From positions 1-64,000 of the forward strand of contig JAMPIK010000002.1 in the NCBI GenBank assembly GCA_023662865.1: a DNA stretch of 64,000 nucleotides, written 5' to 3'. Both the position numbers and the translations under genes were made by a program. Every line of letters begins with the position of its first letter. Within the stretch, counting starts at the first letter, position 1. Shown in pieces: positions 26,774 through 36,968 of this stretch. A model generated the notes under the pieces. The model searched no databases, was not told where the DNA came from, and saw only the letters and a program-made list of their open reading frames with translations. The stretch is from Prevotella sp. GTDB taxonomy: Bacteria; Bacteroidota; Bacteroidia; Bacteroidales; Muribaculaceae.

Positions 26774-27358
26774 TCAGAAAGAATATGATTGATATAATTC
26801 GAATTGCCGGCAAGATGAGATTAGCATGAACACCCAAACTATCGCGGTTACAACCGCTGTGATTACCAACCATTTCGGTGCAGGTTTGCACACTCTCCAA
26901 TACGAGACCCTTCTCTTCGGAAGAAAAAGAAATGCAAAATAGACAATCACCGCTGCCATCAGCGGAAGGGAGAAGCAGATAAATTCTTCCAATTCCACGA
27001 AAACAGTGGGTATGCAGACAACACAGAATGAAACAAGCATCAGGCAAATCCCATCGCGATGTCCCCGGATTATGCGGTAATTGCTTATTCCGCTAATTAT
27101 GCATATCAACCAACCTGGAATAAAGCCTTTGCGGTAGTTGTATGAAAGCCAAGTACAGAACGTATCCTCATCTCCGTCGAACAACCAATCCCTGAAAGGC
27201 GATGAGGCAAACTCAACAAATTGATCAACTAAACCGAATGTAGCGATAAGCGAAGACAGTACAGCACTTAGAAAAATGCCGTAAAGCACAATAGTAGTCA
27301 CTATGTTGCGGTGATCAAAGAGCGGGTCACATTTTAATAATAAAGCCTTTAATTTCAT
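26774..27358 (-). CDS. Hypothetical integral membrane protein
   Basis: A 194-residue protein with about four hydrophobic segments (near 20-42, 82-90, 103-145 and 163-182) and short basic loops. No family is recognised. It is isolated: 115 bp from the converging DUF6056 gene and more than 500 bp from the next gene upstream. The clear membrane topology and single good frame support a real gene, with modest confidence. Confidence 0.5.
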   Translation of the reverse strand: MKLKALLLKCDPLFDHRNIVTTIVLYGIFLSAVLSSLIATFGLVDQFVEFASSPFRDWLFDGDEDTFCTWLSYNYRKGFIPGWLICIISGISNYRIIRGHRDGICLMLVSFCVVCIPTVFVELEEFICFSLPLMAAVIVYFAFLFLPKRRVSYWRVCKPAPKWLVITAVVTAIVWVFMLISSCRQFELYQSYSF

Positions 27359-27885
27359 TGAATTATATAGTTTCAGATTCTTACTGTCTTAACCAAGCAA
27401 TCGGCCTGCGCTTGAATAATAAGTGTCTAATAAACGTTTCCATTAGTAAGTTTAGTATGTTATAGTTCGCGCATAATCGCGTCCCTCCGGGACTTTGCTG
27501 CGCTCGATATACACATGACCTCATACTCTTTTCCTTGATGTATATTGAGTGCTTTAACTTGTATGTAAGAGAAAAGTTGGTTGATTGGGCGCTAATTTAC
27601 TGTTGTTGCGTTGTTGTTTTAAATTCACAGGTATTTGTTGTGGATTTTTAACATTTTGATAATTGATTAAGAGTCAGGAGGATATCATCTTTTTGTGAAA
27701 AATATTTTAATTTTTTTATTGTTATTCAAAAAAGAATGTCTAACTTTGGGCAAAATAATGTAATAAATCACCCTTTTGAATGGTCTAACTGCCTGTTGGT
27801 ATTAAGATTGTACAAAGTTTCATTTATTTTGCATTTATTTTCATAATTTATAATTTTTCATTTTTTAACCTAAATCCAATTTTTT
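27359..27885. other. AT-rich intergenic region before the repeat-protein gene
   Basis: About 530 bp without a gene. It contains the 13-bp palindrome GTCCCTCCGGGAC (27481-27493), which recurs in the gap at 62.9 kb. Several T-rich runs lie upstream of 27886, where the leader and promoter of the large secreted protein should be. I could not fix its promoter boxes. Confidence 0.4.
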
Positions 27886-30800
27886 ATGAAGAGATTTTCT
27901 CAATGTGGATTGCCGGTGTTACTGGCGCTACTTGCCTATTTGGGCTTCAGCCCGCAGGCAAGAGCGTATATTGTGGATCCGGCTCCATATGAAAGTGTCA
28001 CCATTGACCCGACTCCGGGGGTAATTGATGACATTACGAAACTCCAGAAGATTACATTTCTTCTGCCGGGTGGTGGAGAAGCTGACGGTGACTATTTTAT
28101 AGCCAGCTTCAATACCTTAAGTAATCCCATTATTATTAGACAAGTAAATGATGATAACTCGTTTACTACAGTAGGATCCGGGAGATACAAAGCACCTGTA
28201 AAGGTTGATGCAACCCGACGTAACGCCTGGACGGCCGAGTATAACAAAACCTTGGCAGATTTGGATTTAACTCCCGGCAAGTATCAAATATATATAGCAA
28301 AAGCCGGTACATTCCAAATAAATAAAGGAACTGATGTTATAAAAAGTTCTGCTACAGCAAACAGTCCGGCAAATATGATTTGGGAGTTCACTTATGCTCC
28401 CGGAGGTGCTGCTTCTGCTGTACCGGCTACTACTCCGACGAATGCGTCTATTATTTCGGACGACGACTTTGTCGGTGTTACCGTCTCTTTTGAGGGTGCG
28501 AAATCCGCAAGCACACAGGCTGGTGACTTAGACGGTGTTGTGCTTACTTGCAATGGTGAACCTCGCCTCCAGAACATGCAGGGCAATTTTACATTCAAGC
28601 CCACAAGAGGTGACAATATCGGTCTTTGGGAGTTTACTCTTCCCGAAGGTTTTTACAAGCTGACCCTGGAAGATGACACAACTGTGGACTCTCCGGCTGT
28701 AACTTCCTACTTCTATGTAGGAGATCTGGTTCCTGCAACAACCCCCATCAACAATGGTGAAATAGGATTCAGCGAGCTGTCAGAAGTCGGATTTACGCTG
28801 GCTTATCCCGAGGGGTGGACTGTCACTCCCAACCGTGATGTCTACAAGAATGTAGGCTACATGGAGTATGGTTCACAGAAGATGATGGCCTACTACACAC
28901 TGCTCATCGGGGATGACAACAAACTCCAGTGGGTACCCATGTTCGATACTCTGGATATCACAAATCCCACTGAGAATGTAAATGCCAATGTGTTCCTACC
29001 TGAGGGTACGTACACACTTACCTATGATGGCAAGCAGTTTAAATCTCCGGCTATCAACTTCTCATTCGTTGTAACTCCCTCGGTTGAGGTTAAACCCGCC
29101 GAGATTGTCGGTTCTATTGATCCCGCCAACGGCACGACTGTCGAGAGCGATTCCTTCGGTTCGTTTACAGTTGACTTCACATCTGTTGACCCCACTGTAA
29201 CTTCGTTTGCAATGAGCGAGAATTGCCGCGACAGCTATGTGACCCTCCAATATTCTGATACAGAGGTTTACAGCAACAACTTTGGTCTGACACTCGCACA
29301 GACCGGCGGAACAGTGACTGTCGACACTCCGCTCAAGGTGAAAGAACCCACAACCATCACAATCTCAATCCACGAGGGTGCATACACTTGCAAACTTTCA
29401 GACGGCCGCACACAAGACAGCCCGGCTGTCACTTCCACATTCACACTGAAGCCCGTGACTCCGGCCGGCCCCACTGTGATGACGGCAACTACAACACCCG
29501 CCAACGGTGCTACTCTGAAAGAGGCTGAGTTCACACGTATTGATCTCACTTTCTCCGGTGCTGAATACAACAGCCTCTCTTGTGACATAACAAAGAAAGA
29601 GGATGTCAATATAAAAATTGACGGCAAAGTGCTCACCGATACCGAGTTCTCACTTGGTATGAAAAAAGGTTTTGTCAAAATTGCAGACGGTGTTTCTCCC
29701 GTTGGCGTTTGGGACGTAACTCTTCCCGAAGGTCTGTGGGCCGGTTATGCTGATGGAGATGACCCGGTAGCGGTTTCTCCCGCCCTTCACTTTACATTCA
29801 CCGTAGAGGCCGAGGCTCCTGTTGTTGTGAACTACACAACCGTTCCGGCTCAGGATGCCCAGGTTGACGAGCTTGAGTCATTCTCAGTTAACTTTACTGA
29901 CGCTACTAACGTTGACATTGACTGGTCAAAGGTTAGCGCTGATATGGTGACCCTCAAGCATGGCGACACCACTCTGAGCTATGGCAGCGGTCTCACCGAT
30001 GATTCTGACGATCCCACTACCATCAATCTCGACTTCAAGCTCGCTCCCACTACTCCGACTCTTTGCACAGTCAACTTCAAAGAGGGCGCATATACCATGA
30101 CTCTCAATGGCAAGACTGTTGCTTCTCCCGCAATCGAGTTCTCATTCACAGTAGGCAAAGAAGTTACCGAGCCGGCAGTTGACCCGGCCAATCCGTTCAA
30201 CTCCGTAACTATCGAGCCCGCTCCCGGCCAGGTAAATGTCGCCAACCTGCAGACAGTGACACTCACTGCTCCCGAAGGCTACGGCTTCACCAAGTTCACA
30301 GGCACCGGCATGGTTGTCCAGAAGAAGGACGAGGACGGCGACTATGTCACCATTATTAACCCGAGTGACATCAATACACGTTACAATGCCTCATCCGCAA
30401 AGATCAGCGATGACAAGTCTGAGCTGACAGTAACCTTGAACTGCGACCCCACCGCTCTTGGTCTTGCCACCAACGACGAAATCCGCATCAGAGTAGCTTC
30501 CGGCACCGTCAACATGATCAAACTTGACGCTCCGAACACAGCAATTACCCAGAAGCAGGAAAAGACCTTTGAGTACACAGCTCTCGTACTCCCGAAAGCT
30601 GTCTACACAACCACTCCGGCTGACGGCGCGACTGTAGCCAATGCCGAGGACTTCACAGGTGTTACACTTGCGTTCACAAATGCCACCAAGGTTGCTCTCA
30701 ACGCAGAGACTTTCGACGATGTGACATTCAAGAAGGACGGAACTCAGGTGTCCGTCGCCCTCAGCTCTGACAACCTCACATTCACTTATCCGCGCGGTAC

Positions 30801-33468
30801 AGATGTTGAAGGCAACTGGGAGTTCGCAATCCCCGAAGGTTTCTATACTCTGACTATTGACGGTCAGTCAGTACCCTCACCGGCTATCTCAATCGTGTTC
30901 AAGGTTGGCGATACCAAACCGGTTGAACTTACTTGGACTACCACTCCCGAGGCTGATGCAGAGGTTGACGAGCTTACCGAGTTCGCCGTAAACTTCGCAG
31001 ATGTGAAAGAGTATGCATGGGCAAATGACAGTGCTCTTCCCGAGGTGACTCTCTCATACAACGGCTCCACAATGAGCTACAACGCCGGTTTTGTAGAGGG
31101 CGACGATATCAATATAATGGTATTGGATACTCCTCTCTCATTTGATACCCCGACTCAGGTAACAGCTACGTTTGCAGCCGGTCTGTACACATTGACAATG
31201 AATGACGGTTCAGAGCAGACTTCACCCGCTGTTGAGTTTACATTCACAGTAGGTAAGGCGTACACCGGCCCGGTACGCATCGCAGCCGCTTCAACTACAC
31301 CGGCAGCCAATGCACAGGTTGACGAACTCACACAGTTCTCTGTTAACTTCGCCGACGTGAAGGAGATTGCATTTATGAGCGAGGATCCCTCTAACGTACC
31401 CGCTATCACACTCAGCTATGGCAACACTACTTTGAGCTATCCCACAGACTTTGCTGAGGGCGATGACCTCAACATTATGGAGCTCAGCGAGGCTCTCACA
31501 TTCACCAAGCCCACACAGGTAACTGCCAAGTTTGCTGAAGGTATCTACAAGTTCACAATGGAAGACGGCTCAGAGGCCACCAACGAGGCTGTAGAGTTCA
31601 CATTCACAGTAGGCAAGGAAGCTCCTATCGGCGATGACGCATGGGTTCCCTTGACCGACATCAACCAGCTCGACGGTGCCGAAGTGGTATTCGCATGGTA
31701 CTATAGCGGCAAGAAGTCCGGTTTGGCTTCAGCTCCCGATATGCAGAAGATTACAGACCCCGTTACCAATGGTGTGGAAAGCTGTATCGTAATGAGCAAT
31801 CAAGCTGCTACGCTCATCTCCGGCGGCAAGTTCTACCAGAATGACTATACTGCAGACGGTATTGACGCAGACAACTTTGTAGTAGACTCCACTACAAAAC
31901 GCCTCACGGCTATCCGCGCAATCCCTGAGACTGCCACTATCGCCAAAGCAATCAAGACTGAAGGCGGTTACGCATTCCAGTGGACTAACTACACTCCGAG
32001 CGAGGCTCTCGTTAACGCTCTCGGTCTGGATGTAAATGAACCTCTGTATTTCGCTCCGCAGCTTGACAAGAACACCAACAGACAGTCATTGCAGCCGTCT
32101 AACACTGCTTATGACAATGCCGTGACAATCAGTTCTACCGGTTACGCCACAATGCGGTCTACATACCGAAAAGGCGATGAAGGCGCAAATGTGTTTACCG
32201 CAACTACTGAATGGGCGTTAACAGGCCCGAGCTACGCCAAGTTCTGCTACATGCATCAGGAACTCGACCTCGGTCATCTGTATATCTTGGTTAAGAAAGG
32301 CAGCATGGGTAAATCAGCACAGATTTCCGCTAACCCGGCTACCCAGTCAACTATCGAGGGTTCAACCGGTACGGAAGAAATCACATTCTCTGTAGAAGGA
32401 TATGAGAATGCCGCAATCAACGCTGACGTTACTCCCACCGCTACATTCAACGGCGAGGCTGCCAACGTGACATTCGGCAATACTTATCCCGTGAAAGCAA
32501 CCGTAACCGTTCCCGCCAACGCCGACGGCAAGCTCGTAATCAGCATACCGGCCGGTTGGTTGAAGGTTGAAGACGGTGAGGACGTTCTCGAAACTTCAGC
32601 TTACGAATATACCCTGAACTTCGCCACCAAGCTCGCTGTAGCTGACGTGAAACCGACTATTGACCCCGTAAGCGGCTCAACAGTACAAAGCATCAGCACT
32701 ATCACAGTGACCTTCCCGGCAGAAGTTACCGGCATTGAGGTAAGCAACAATCCTCAATATGAAGCCATTCTCAACGGTCGTGAGACAAGCACTCCGATTC
32801 TGGCGGGCAACACAACATTCCGTTATCGTCCCGAATTGACCGATGCCGGTACTTACACATTCACACTGAAAGAAGGATTCTACATTCTGACAATGGCCGA
32901 CGGCAGCAAGGCTCTCTCACCCGAGCTTTCAACTACCGTAACCATCAGTCCGTATGCTTCCGGCAGCGATGTGAAGTACACAACCACTCCCGAACAAGGC
33001 AGCACAATCAAGGAGCTCACCGAGTTCTCCGTTGCATTCGAAGGCGTGAGCGAAGTTGCATTCGGCAATATCGACCCGACAACAGCGTTCACAGTGTCTT
33101 ACGGCACAACTACCCTTACTTACGGAACAGACTTTGAAGAAGGTGCAGAAGCCACAGCCCCCGTCACCACTATGGTAATGAAGCAGGCTCTGACATTCCC
33201 CACCGCGACAACCGTTACAGTCAGAATTGCAGAAGGAGCTTATTTGCTCACACTTGCTGATGAAACAGTAGTCACTTCACCGGCTGTCGAGTTCTCATTC
33301 ACAGTAGACGAGAACCTCAGTATCTCCGCAATCCTCGGCGATGCAGAAAACCGTGACGTTTACACAACAACGGGTATCCGCGTACTCAAGAACGCTTCCA
33401 ACGAAGAGTTCAAGCAGCTCGCCCCCGGCCTGTACATAGTAGGCGGCAAGGTAGTTTACAAGAAGTAA
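27886..33468 (+). CDS. Large secreted repeat protein with Bacteroidota C-terminal tail
   Basis: A 1860-residue protein with signal peptide MKRFSQCGLPVLLALLAYLGFS ending near Ala-Arg-Ala. Most of it is about eleven Ig-like units of 95-125 residues. Each starts with a TTP(A/E)xxAxVxELxxFSVxF motif and ends with (S)PAVEFTFTVG. The units at about 1010-1130 and 1130-1250 are nearly alike. A distinct domain (about 1250-1480, WVPLTDINQLDGAEVVFAWYYS) interrupts the array. The C-terminus (VYTTTGIRVLKNASNEEFKQLAPGLYIVGGKVVYKK) is the tail seen on many exported Bacteroidota proteins, similar to type IX sorting tails. It is probably a surface adhesin or carbohydrate-contacting protein; the ligand is unknown. 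Confidence 0.75.
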   Translation: MKRFSQCGLPVLLALLAYLGFSPQARAYIVDPAPYESVTIDPTPGVIDDITKLQKITFLLPGGGEADGDYFIASFNTLSNPIIIRQVNDDNSFTTVGSGRYKAPVKVDATRRNAWTAEYNKTLADLDLTPGKYQIYIAKAGTFQINKGTDVIKSSATANSPANMIWEFTYAPGGAASAVPATTPTNASIISDDDFVGVTVSFEGAKSASTQAGDLDGVVLTCNGEPRLQNMQGNFTFKPTRGDNIGLWEFTLPEGFYKLTLEDDTTVDSPAVTSYFYVGDLVPATTPINNGEIGFSELSEVGFTLAYPEGWTVTPNRDVYKNVGYMEYGSQKMMAYYTLLIGDDNKLQWVPMFDTLDITNPTENVNANVFLPEGTYTLTYDGKQFKSPAINFSFVVTPSVEVKPAEIVGSIDPANGTTVESDSFGSFTVDFTSVDPTVTSFAMSENCRDSYVTLQYSDTEVYSNNFGLTLAQTGGTVTVDTPLKVKEPTTITISIHEGAYTCKLSDGRTQDSPAVTSTFTLKPVTPAGPTVMTATTTPANGATLKEAEFTRIDLTFSGAEYNSLSCDITKKEDVNIKIDGKVLTDTEFSLGMKKGFVKIADGVSPVGVWDVTLPEGLWAGYADGDDPVAVSPALHFTFTVEAEAPVVVNYTTVPAQDAQVDELESFSVNFTDATNVDIDWSKVSADMVTLKHGDTTLSYGSGLTDDSDDPTTINLDFKLAPTTPTLCTVNFKEGAYTMTLNGKTVASPAIEFSFTVGKEVTEPAVDPANPFNSVTIEPAPGQVNVANLQTVTLTAPEGYGFTKFTGTGMVVQKKDEDGDYVTIINPSDINTRYNASSAKISDDKSELTVTLNCDPTALGLATNDEIRIRVASGTVNMIKLDAPNTAITQKQEKTFEYTALVLPKAVYTTTPADGATVANAEDFTGVTLAFTNATKVALNAETFDDVTFKKDGTQVSVALSSDNLTFTYPRGTDVEGNWEFAIPEGFYTLTIDGQSVPSPAISIVFKVGDTKPVELTWTTTPEADAEVDELTEFAVNFADVKEYAWANDSALPEVTLSYNGSTMSYNAGFVEGDDINIMVLDTPLSFDTPTQVTATFAAGLYTLTMNDGSEQTSPAVEFTFTVGKAYTGPVRIAAASTTPAANAQVDELTQFSVNFADVKEIAFMSEDPSNVPAITLSYGNTTLSYPTDFAEGDDLNIMELSEALTFTKPTQVTAKFAEGIYKFTMEDGSEATNEAVEFTFTVGKEAPIGDDAWVPLTDINQLDGAEVVFAWYYSGKKSGLASAPDMQKITDPVTNGVESCIVMSNQAATLISGGKFYQNDYTADGIDADNFVVDSTTKRLTAIRAIPETATIAKAIKTEGGYAFQWTNYTPSEALVNALGLDVNEPLYFAPQLDKNTNRQSLQPSNTAYDNAVTISSTGYATMRSTYRKGDEGANVFTATTEWALTGPSYAKFCYMHQELDLGHLYILVKKGSMGKSAQISANPATQSTIEGSTGTEEITFSVEGYENAAINADVTPTATFNGEAANVTFGNTYPVKATVTVPANADGKLVISIPAGWLKVEDGEDVLETSAYEYTLNFATKLAVADVKPTIDPVSGSTVQSISTITVTFPAEVTGIEVSNNPQYEAILNGRETSTPILAGNTTFRYRPELTDAGTYTFTLKEGFYILTMADGSKALSPELSTTVTISPYASGSDVKYTTTPEQGSTIKELTEFSVAFEGVSEVAFGNIDPTTAFTVSYGTTTLTYGTDFEEGAEATAPVTTMVMKQALTFPTATTVTVRIAEGAYLLTLADETVVTSPAVEFSFTVDENLSISAILGDAENRDVYTTTGIRVLKNASNEEFKQLAPGLYIVGGKVVYKK

Positions 33469-33489
33469 AAATCCCTAGATATCCCGATA

Positions 33490-33523
33490 AATCCGGGCGA
33501 TGCCATTCGGCATCGCCCGGATT
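33490..33523 (+). terminator. Hairpin terminator after the repeat protein
   Basis: A perfect 15-bp stem, AATCCGGGCGATGCC and GGCATCGCCCGGATT, with an ATTC loop. It lies 21 bp after the stop. The following T-run is weak (CGTTTGT). Confidence 0.75.
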
Positions 33524-33598
33524 CGTTTGTCTGCGTAAAATAAAGAATGAATAATGTAAACGACAGTAAGTCACTGTGCTCCGAACGCCCGGAGATAC

Positions 33599-34567
33599 TT
33601 ATTGGTGTGGGTCTGCGCAGTCGGGGTTGTCGGAGTCTTCGCGGGATTCGTAGGCATCTACTATGCGTTGTACGAGGGGGTGGCGCACTATATCCTTCTT
33701 TTCGTATTCTATGTGGCCGATACCTTTTACTCCTTTCAGGATGTTGAGGGCTTGCAACAGGCCGGAGCGTGTGTGGCGAGGCAGGTCTATTTGGGTGACA
33801 TCGCCGGTGACAATCATTTTGGCGTTCATGCCGAGGCGCGTAAGGAACATTTTCATCTGATGTGTGGTGGTGTTCTGCGCTTCATCAAGAATTATGATTG
33901 CATCGTTCAGGGTGCGACCGCGCATGAATGCAAGTGGGGCAATCTGGATTACGTTGCCCTCCATGTATTCTTTCAGTTTGAGAGCCGGAATCATGTCCTC
34001 CAAGGCATCATAAAGCGGCTGGAGGTATGGGTCTATCTTATCCTTCATATCGCCCGGAAGAAAGCCTAATTTCTCTCCGGCTTCCACGGCCGGGCGCGAC
34101 AGGATAATGCGGCGTGTTTGCTTGTTTTTGAGTGCTGCCACGGCAAGAGCGATTGCTATGTATGTCTTGCCGGTACCTGCCGGACCGAGGGCGAAAGTCA
34201 AGTCATTCTCTGCGAAAGATTCCACCATGCGCTGCTGGTTGGCGTTGCGCGGCGAAATCGGCTTGCCGGTCACTCCGTAAATGATTATGCCCGAAGGCAT
34301 CGTGTGCTTTACCTCATCACCTTTTACTATGTCTATAATCACCTCGCCGTCAAGCTTGTTGTATTGCGAGGCATATTCTTCGATTTCCTTTACCTTGCGC
34401 TCGAACTCGGCGGTTTCCGTTTCTTCGCCAATCACCTTTATTACGTTGCCGCGAGCGGCGATGCGCAGCTTGGGGAAGAGATTGCGTATCAGAGATATGT
34501 TTGAGTTGTTTACCCCGTAGAAAATATGGGGATCAACACCGTCAATTATTACAATTCTTTCTATCAT
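33599..34567 (-). CDS. phoH: PhoH family ATPase
   Basis: A 322-residue cytoplasmic P-loop NTPase. The N-terminal KH-like domain (about 1-105) precedes Walker A GPAGTGKT (128-135), the PhoH signature LSRPAVEAGEKLGFLPGDMKDKIDPYLQPLYDAL in outline, and Walker B AIIILDEAQN (about 224-233). PhoH proteins are RNA-associated and often sit with ybeZ-ybeY type genes. Here the gene follows sufB by 15 bp on the same strand, so the two are probably co-transcribed. Confidence 0.93.
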   Translation of the reverse strand: MIERIVIIDGVDPHIFYGVNNSNISLIRNLFPKLRIAARGNVIKVIGEETETAEFERKVKEIEEYASQYNKLDGEVIIDIVKGDEVKHTMPSGIIIYGVTGKPISPRNANQQRMVESFAENDLTFALGPAGTGKTYIAIALAVAALKNKQTRRIILSRPAVEAGEKLGFLPGDMKDKIDPYLQPLYDALEDMIPALKLKEYMEGNVIQIAPLAFMRGRTLNDAIIILDEAQNTTTHQMKMFLTRLGMNAKMIVTGDVTQIDLPRHTRSGLLQALNILKGVKGIGHIEYEKKDIVRHPLVQRIVDAYESREDSDNPDCADPHQ

Positions 34568-34582
34568 AGGCAGTTAAGGTTG

Positions 34583-36025
34583 TTATCCGACCGAGCCTTC
34601 AAGGGTGATTTGCAGGAGTTTCTGCGCTTCGACTGCAAATTCCATCGGGAGCTTGTTCATTACCTCCTTGGCATATCCGTTTACAATCAGGCCGACAGCC
34701 TCCTCGGTAGGGATACCGCGCTGGTTGCAGTAGAAAATTTGCTCTTCGTTTATCTTGCTTGTGGTAGCTTCGTGTTCCACGGTAGAAGAGTCGTTTTGCA
34801 CATCAATATACGGGAATGTATGAGCACCGCAGTTCGCACCCATCAGCAGCGAGTCGCATTGGGTATAATTGCGGCAATTCTCCGCTCCGGGCAACATTCT
34901 GACAAGTCCGCGATAGGCGTTCTGACTCTTTCCGGCAGAGATACCTTTGCTCACGATAGTGCTTCGCGAGCCTCTGCCCACATGTATCATCTTCGTGCCG
35001 GTGTCGGCTTGCTGGTAATTGTTGGTAACGGCCACTGAATAAAATTCGCCGACACTCTCATCGCCTTTGAGCACACAGCTCGGATACTTCCATGTGATAG
35101 CCGAGCCGGTCTCCACCTGAGTCCAGCTCACCTTTGAGCGGTGTCCGCGGCAGAGGGCGCGTTTTGTCACGAAGTTATAAATACCGCCGCGGCCTTCCTT
35201 GTCGCCGGCATACCAGTTTTGCACGGTGGAATACTTCACCTCTGCTCTTTCTTCGCAGATAATCTCAACAATGGCCGCATGAAGCTGGTTCTCATCGCGC
35301 ATCGGGGCAGTGCAACCTTCAAGGTAGCTCACATATGCGTCATCATCGGCAACAATCAGCGTGCGCTCAAACTGCCCGGTACCGGCGGCATTAATGCGGA
35401 AATAGGTACTCAACTCCATGGGACAGCGTACTCCCTTGGGGATATACACGAAAGAACCGTCGGAGAACACAGCCGAGTTGAGAGCGGCGTAAAAATTGTC
35501 GCGATAGCCTACCACACTTCCCAAATATTTTTTTACCAGCTCCGGGTAGTCTTTCACCGCTTCGGAGAAAGAGCAGAATATTACACCAAGTTCAGCAAGC
35601 TTTTCGCGATGAGTGGTTTTGACAGACACCGAGTCCATAACCGCATCAACGGCCACACCGCTGAGGTGCTTCTGCTCTTCGAGCGAGATGCCGAGCTTGT
35701 TGAAAGTCTTGACAAGCTCCGGATCCACCTCGTCCATACTTTTCTTTTTCTCCGCCGGCTTGGGAGCGGCATAATAGCTTATTGCCTGAAAATCAATCTC
35801 AGGGATTGAGAGATGTGCCCAATCCGGCACCGGAAGAGTAAGCCAATGTCTGTAAGCTTTGAGCCTGAAATCCAACAGCCACTCGGGTTCTCCCTTTTTT
35901 CGGGAGATAAAACGTATCACATCTTCATTGAGGCCGGGTGGCACAATGTCAGTGTCAATATCGGAAGTGAAACCATATTTATATTCGCTTTCGGTAGCGT
36001 CGCGCAATATTTTATCGTTATCCAT
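34583..36025 (-). CDS. sufB: Fe-S cluster assembly protein SufB
   Basis: A 480-residue scaffold subunit of the SufBCD complex, which builds and delivers iron-sulfur clusters. Typical segments are [24 protein letters not shown] (about 30-55), [21 protein letters not shown] (about 208-228), the Cys-containing YLEGCTAPM, and the C-terminal [17 protein letters not shown]. It is the first gene of a two-gene unit with phoH. sufC, sufD and sufS, usually adjacent in Bacteroidota, are not in this window. Clients nearby include the FrdB Fe-S subunit. Confidence 0.95.
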   Translation of the reverse strand: MDNDKILRDATESEYKYGFTSDIDTDIVPPGLNEDVIRFISRKKGEPEWLLDFRLKAYRHWLTLPVPDWAHLSIPEIDFQAISYYAAPKPAEKKKSMDEVDPELVKTFNKLGISLEEQKHLSGVAVDAVMDSVSVKTTHREKLAELGVIFCSFSEAVKDYPELVKKYLGSVVGYRDNFYAALNSAVFSDGSFVYIPKGVRCPMELSTYFRINAAGTGQFERTLIVADDDAYVSYLEGCTAPMRDENQLHAAIVEIICEERAEVKYSTVQNWYAGDKEGRGGIYNFVTKRALCRGHRSKVSWTQVETGSAITWKYPSCVLKGDESVGEFYSVAVTNNYQQADTGTKMIHVGRGSRSTIVSKGISAGKSQNAYRGLVRMLPGAENCRNYTQCDSLLMGANCGAHTFPYIDVQNDSSTVEHEATTSKINEEQIFYCNQRGIPTEEAVGLIVNGYAKEVMNKLPMEFAVEAQKLLQITLEGSVG

Positions 36026-36256
36026 GGAAAGTCAATTTATGTATAAACGCCAAAAGACGTTTAGCGGTTGCAAAATTAGCAAAAATTCTGCAACCGACAA
36101 GCAATAAACGCATGGCTGACTTTGCGAGTCAGCCGCCCCGGGCTGCAAGTAGGCACAGCGGCGTACGCAGCTCTCCGACTTGCGGCTGTACAAGAACGCA
36201 CCTCTCAGGTGTATCTGCTACACTATTAAGGCAGGTTCTATAAATTGAACGCTGTC
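36026..36256. other. Spacer with two inverted repeats
   Basis: A GGCTGAC/GTCAGCC hairpin near 36115-36135 and a longer imperfect GC-rich stem (GCTGCAAGT/ACTTGCGGC) follow each other. They may terminate the upstream lipoprotein transcript and carry the sufB promoter. No gene is seen. Confidence 0.35.
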
Positions 36257-36805
36257 TTAATTAAGCATTTCAAAATTATCCATTCTGCGACACAACTCTC
36301 CTATTGTTTTAGAGTCATCAAAAATGGAGCGTATCTGCTCTCCGAACTCCTGACCGAGCGCATATTGCTCATCGTAGCTCATATTGTTGTCCGGGTCAAG
36401 GTCAACGGCCTGCTGAAGGATTTCTCCCATAAGGTCAGAGAAAGCGTCCCATACTTCTTCGCTGTTCTCATCGGTTATTTTTGCCTCGCTATCGTTAAAT
36501 GCTGACAAGGCAGACTCGTTGGCGTCCAAATAATCATCAACCTCATCGTAAGAGGTACACCGTCCTATGCCCCGCGCCATCTTCTTGCACAATCGAATGA
36601 AATTCTCTGCGGACAAGTCATCGTCTTTTGCAACTGTATCCCTATCCTTGTTGTCGCGGTCTTTTTCGTCAACCTTTTCAGTTTTCTCATCGTCATCTTC
36701 GTCATCGTCCCTGTCACGTTTGCTTTTGCTGTCGCAGGCCACGGTTGCCATGGCGATGAAAGCCACGGTCAAGACGGTAGTGAGCCAAAATCTTAATGTA
36801 TTCAT
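36257..36805 (-). CDS. Acidic surface lipoprotein, unknown function
   Basis: A protein of about 182 residues with a lipoprotein signal: MNTLRFWLTTVLTVAFIAMATVAC, lipidated Cys at residue 24. A strongly charged Asp/Glu/Lys segment follows at once (SKSKRDRDDDEDDDEKTEK). An acidic stretch right after the Cys resembles the lipoprotein export signal that sends Bacteroidota lipoproteins to the cell surface. The rest is helical, with no known domain. The frame is open to 36877, but the Met at 36805 fits the signal peptide. The 94-nt element E1 starts 70 bp upstream of this start. Confidence 0.65.
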   Translation of the reverse strand: MNTLRFWLTTVLTVAFIAMATVACDSKSKRDRDDDEDDDEKTEKVDEKDRDNKDRDTVAKDDDLSAENFIRLCKKMARGIGRCTSYDEVDDYLDANESALSAFNDSEAKITDENSEEVWDAFSDLMGEILQQAVDLDPDNNMSYDEQYALGQEFGEQIRSIFDDSKTIGELCRRMDNFEMLN

Positions 36806-36874
36806 ATTAAACAAGCTCTTAGTTATAAAATTGATTATGTTGCAAAAGTAATAAAAAATCGGGGAAGTGCAAAA

Positions 36875-36968
36875 CACAACAACGGCGTGCCTCGCGGCGC
36901 GCCGTTGTTGTGTCGTAAAAATTTCGACTGAAACTAACTAATTAACCTAATATCAACATTTATCTATT
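36875..36968 (+). repeat. 94-nt structured intergenic element, copy E1
   Basis: A 13-bp hairpin (36875-36887 with 36900-36912, stem CACAACAACGGCG) and a 12-nt loop are followed by a short second stem (GTCG/CGAC) and a 37-nt tail at 36932-36968 starting AACTAACTAATTAACC. It aligns without gaps to 50263-50356 with an identical tail. Five stem pairs differ between the copies and all are compensated. It lies in a divergent gap upstream of the TonB-domain gene. It may be an RNA leader, a small RNA or a miniature repeat. Confidence 0.7.
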
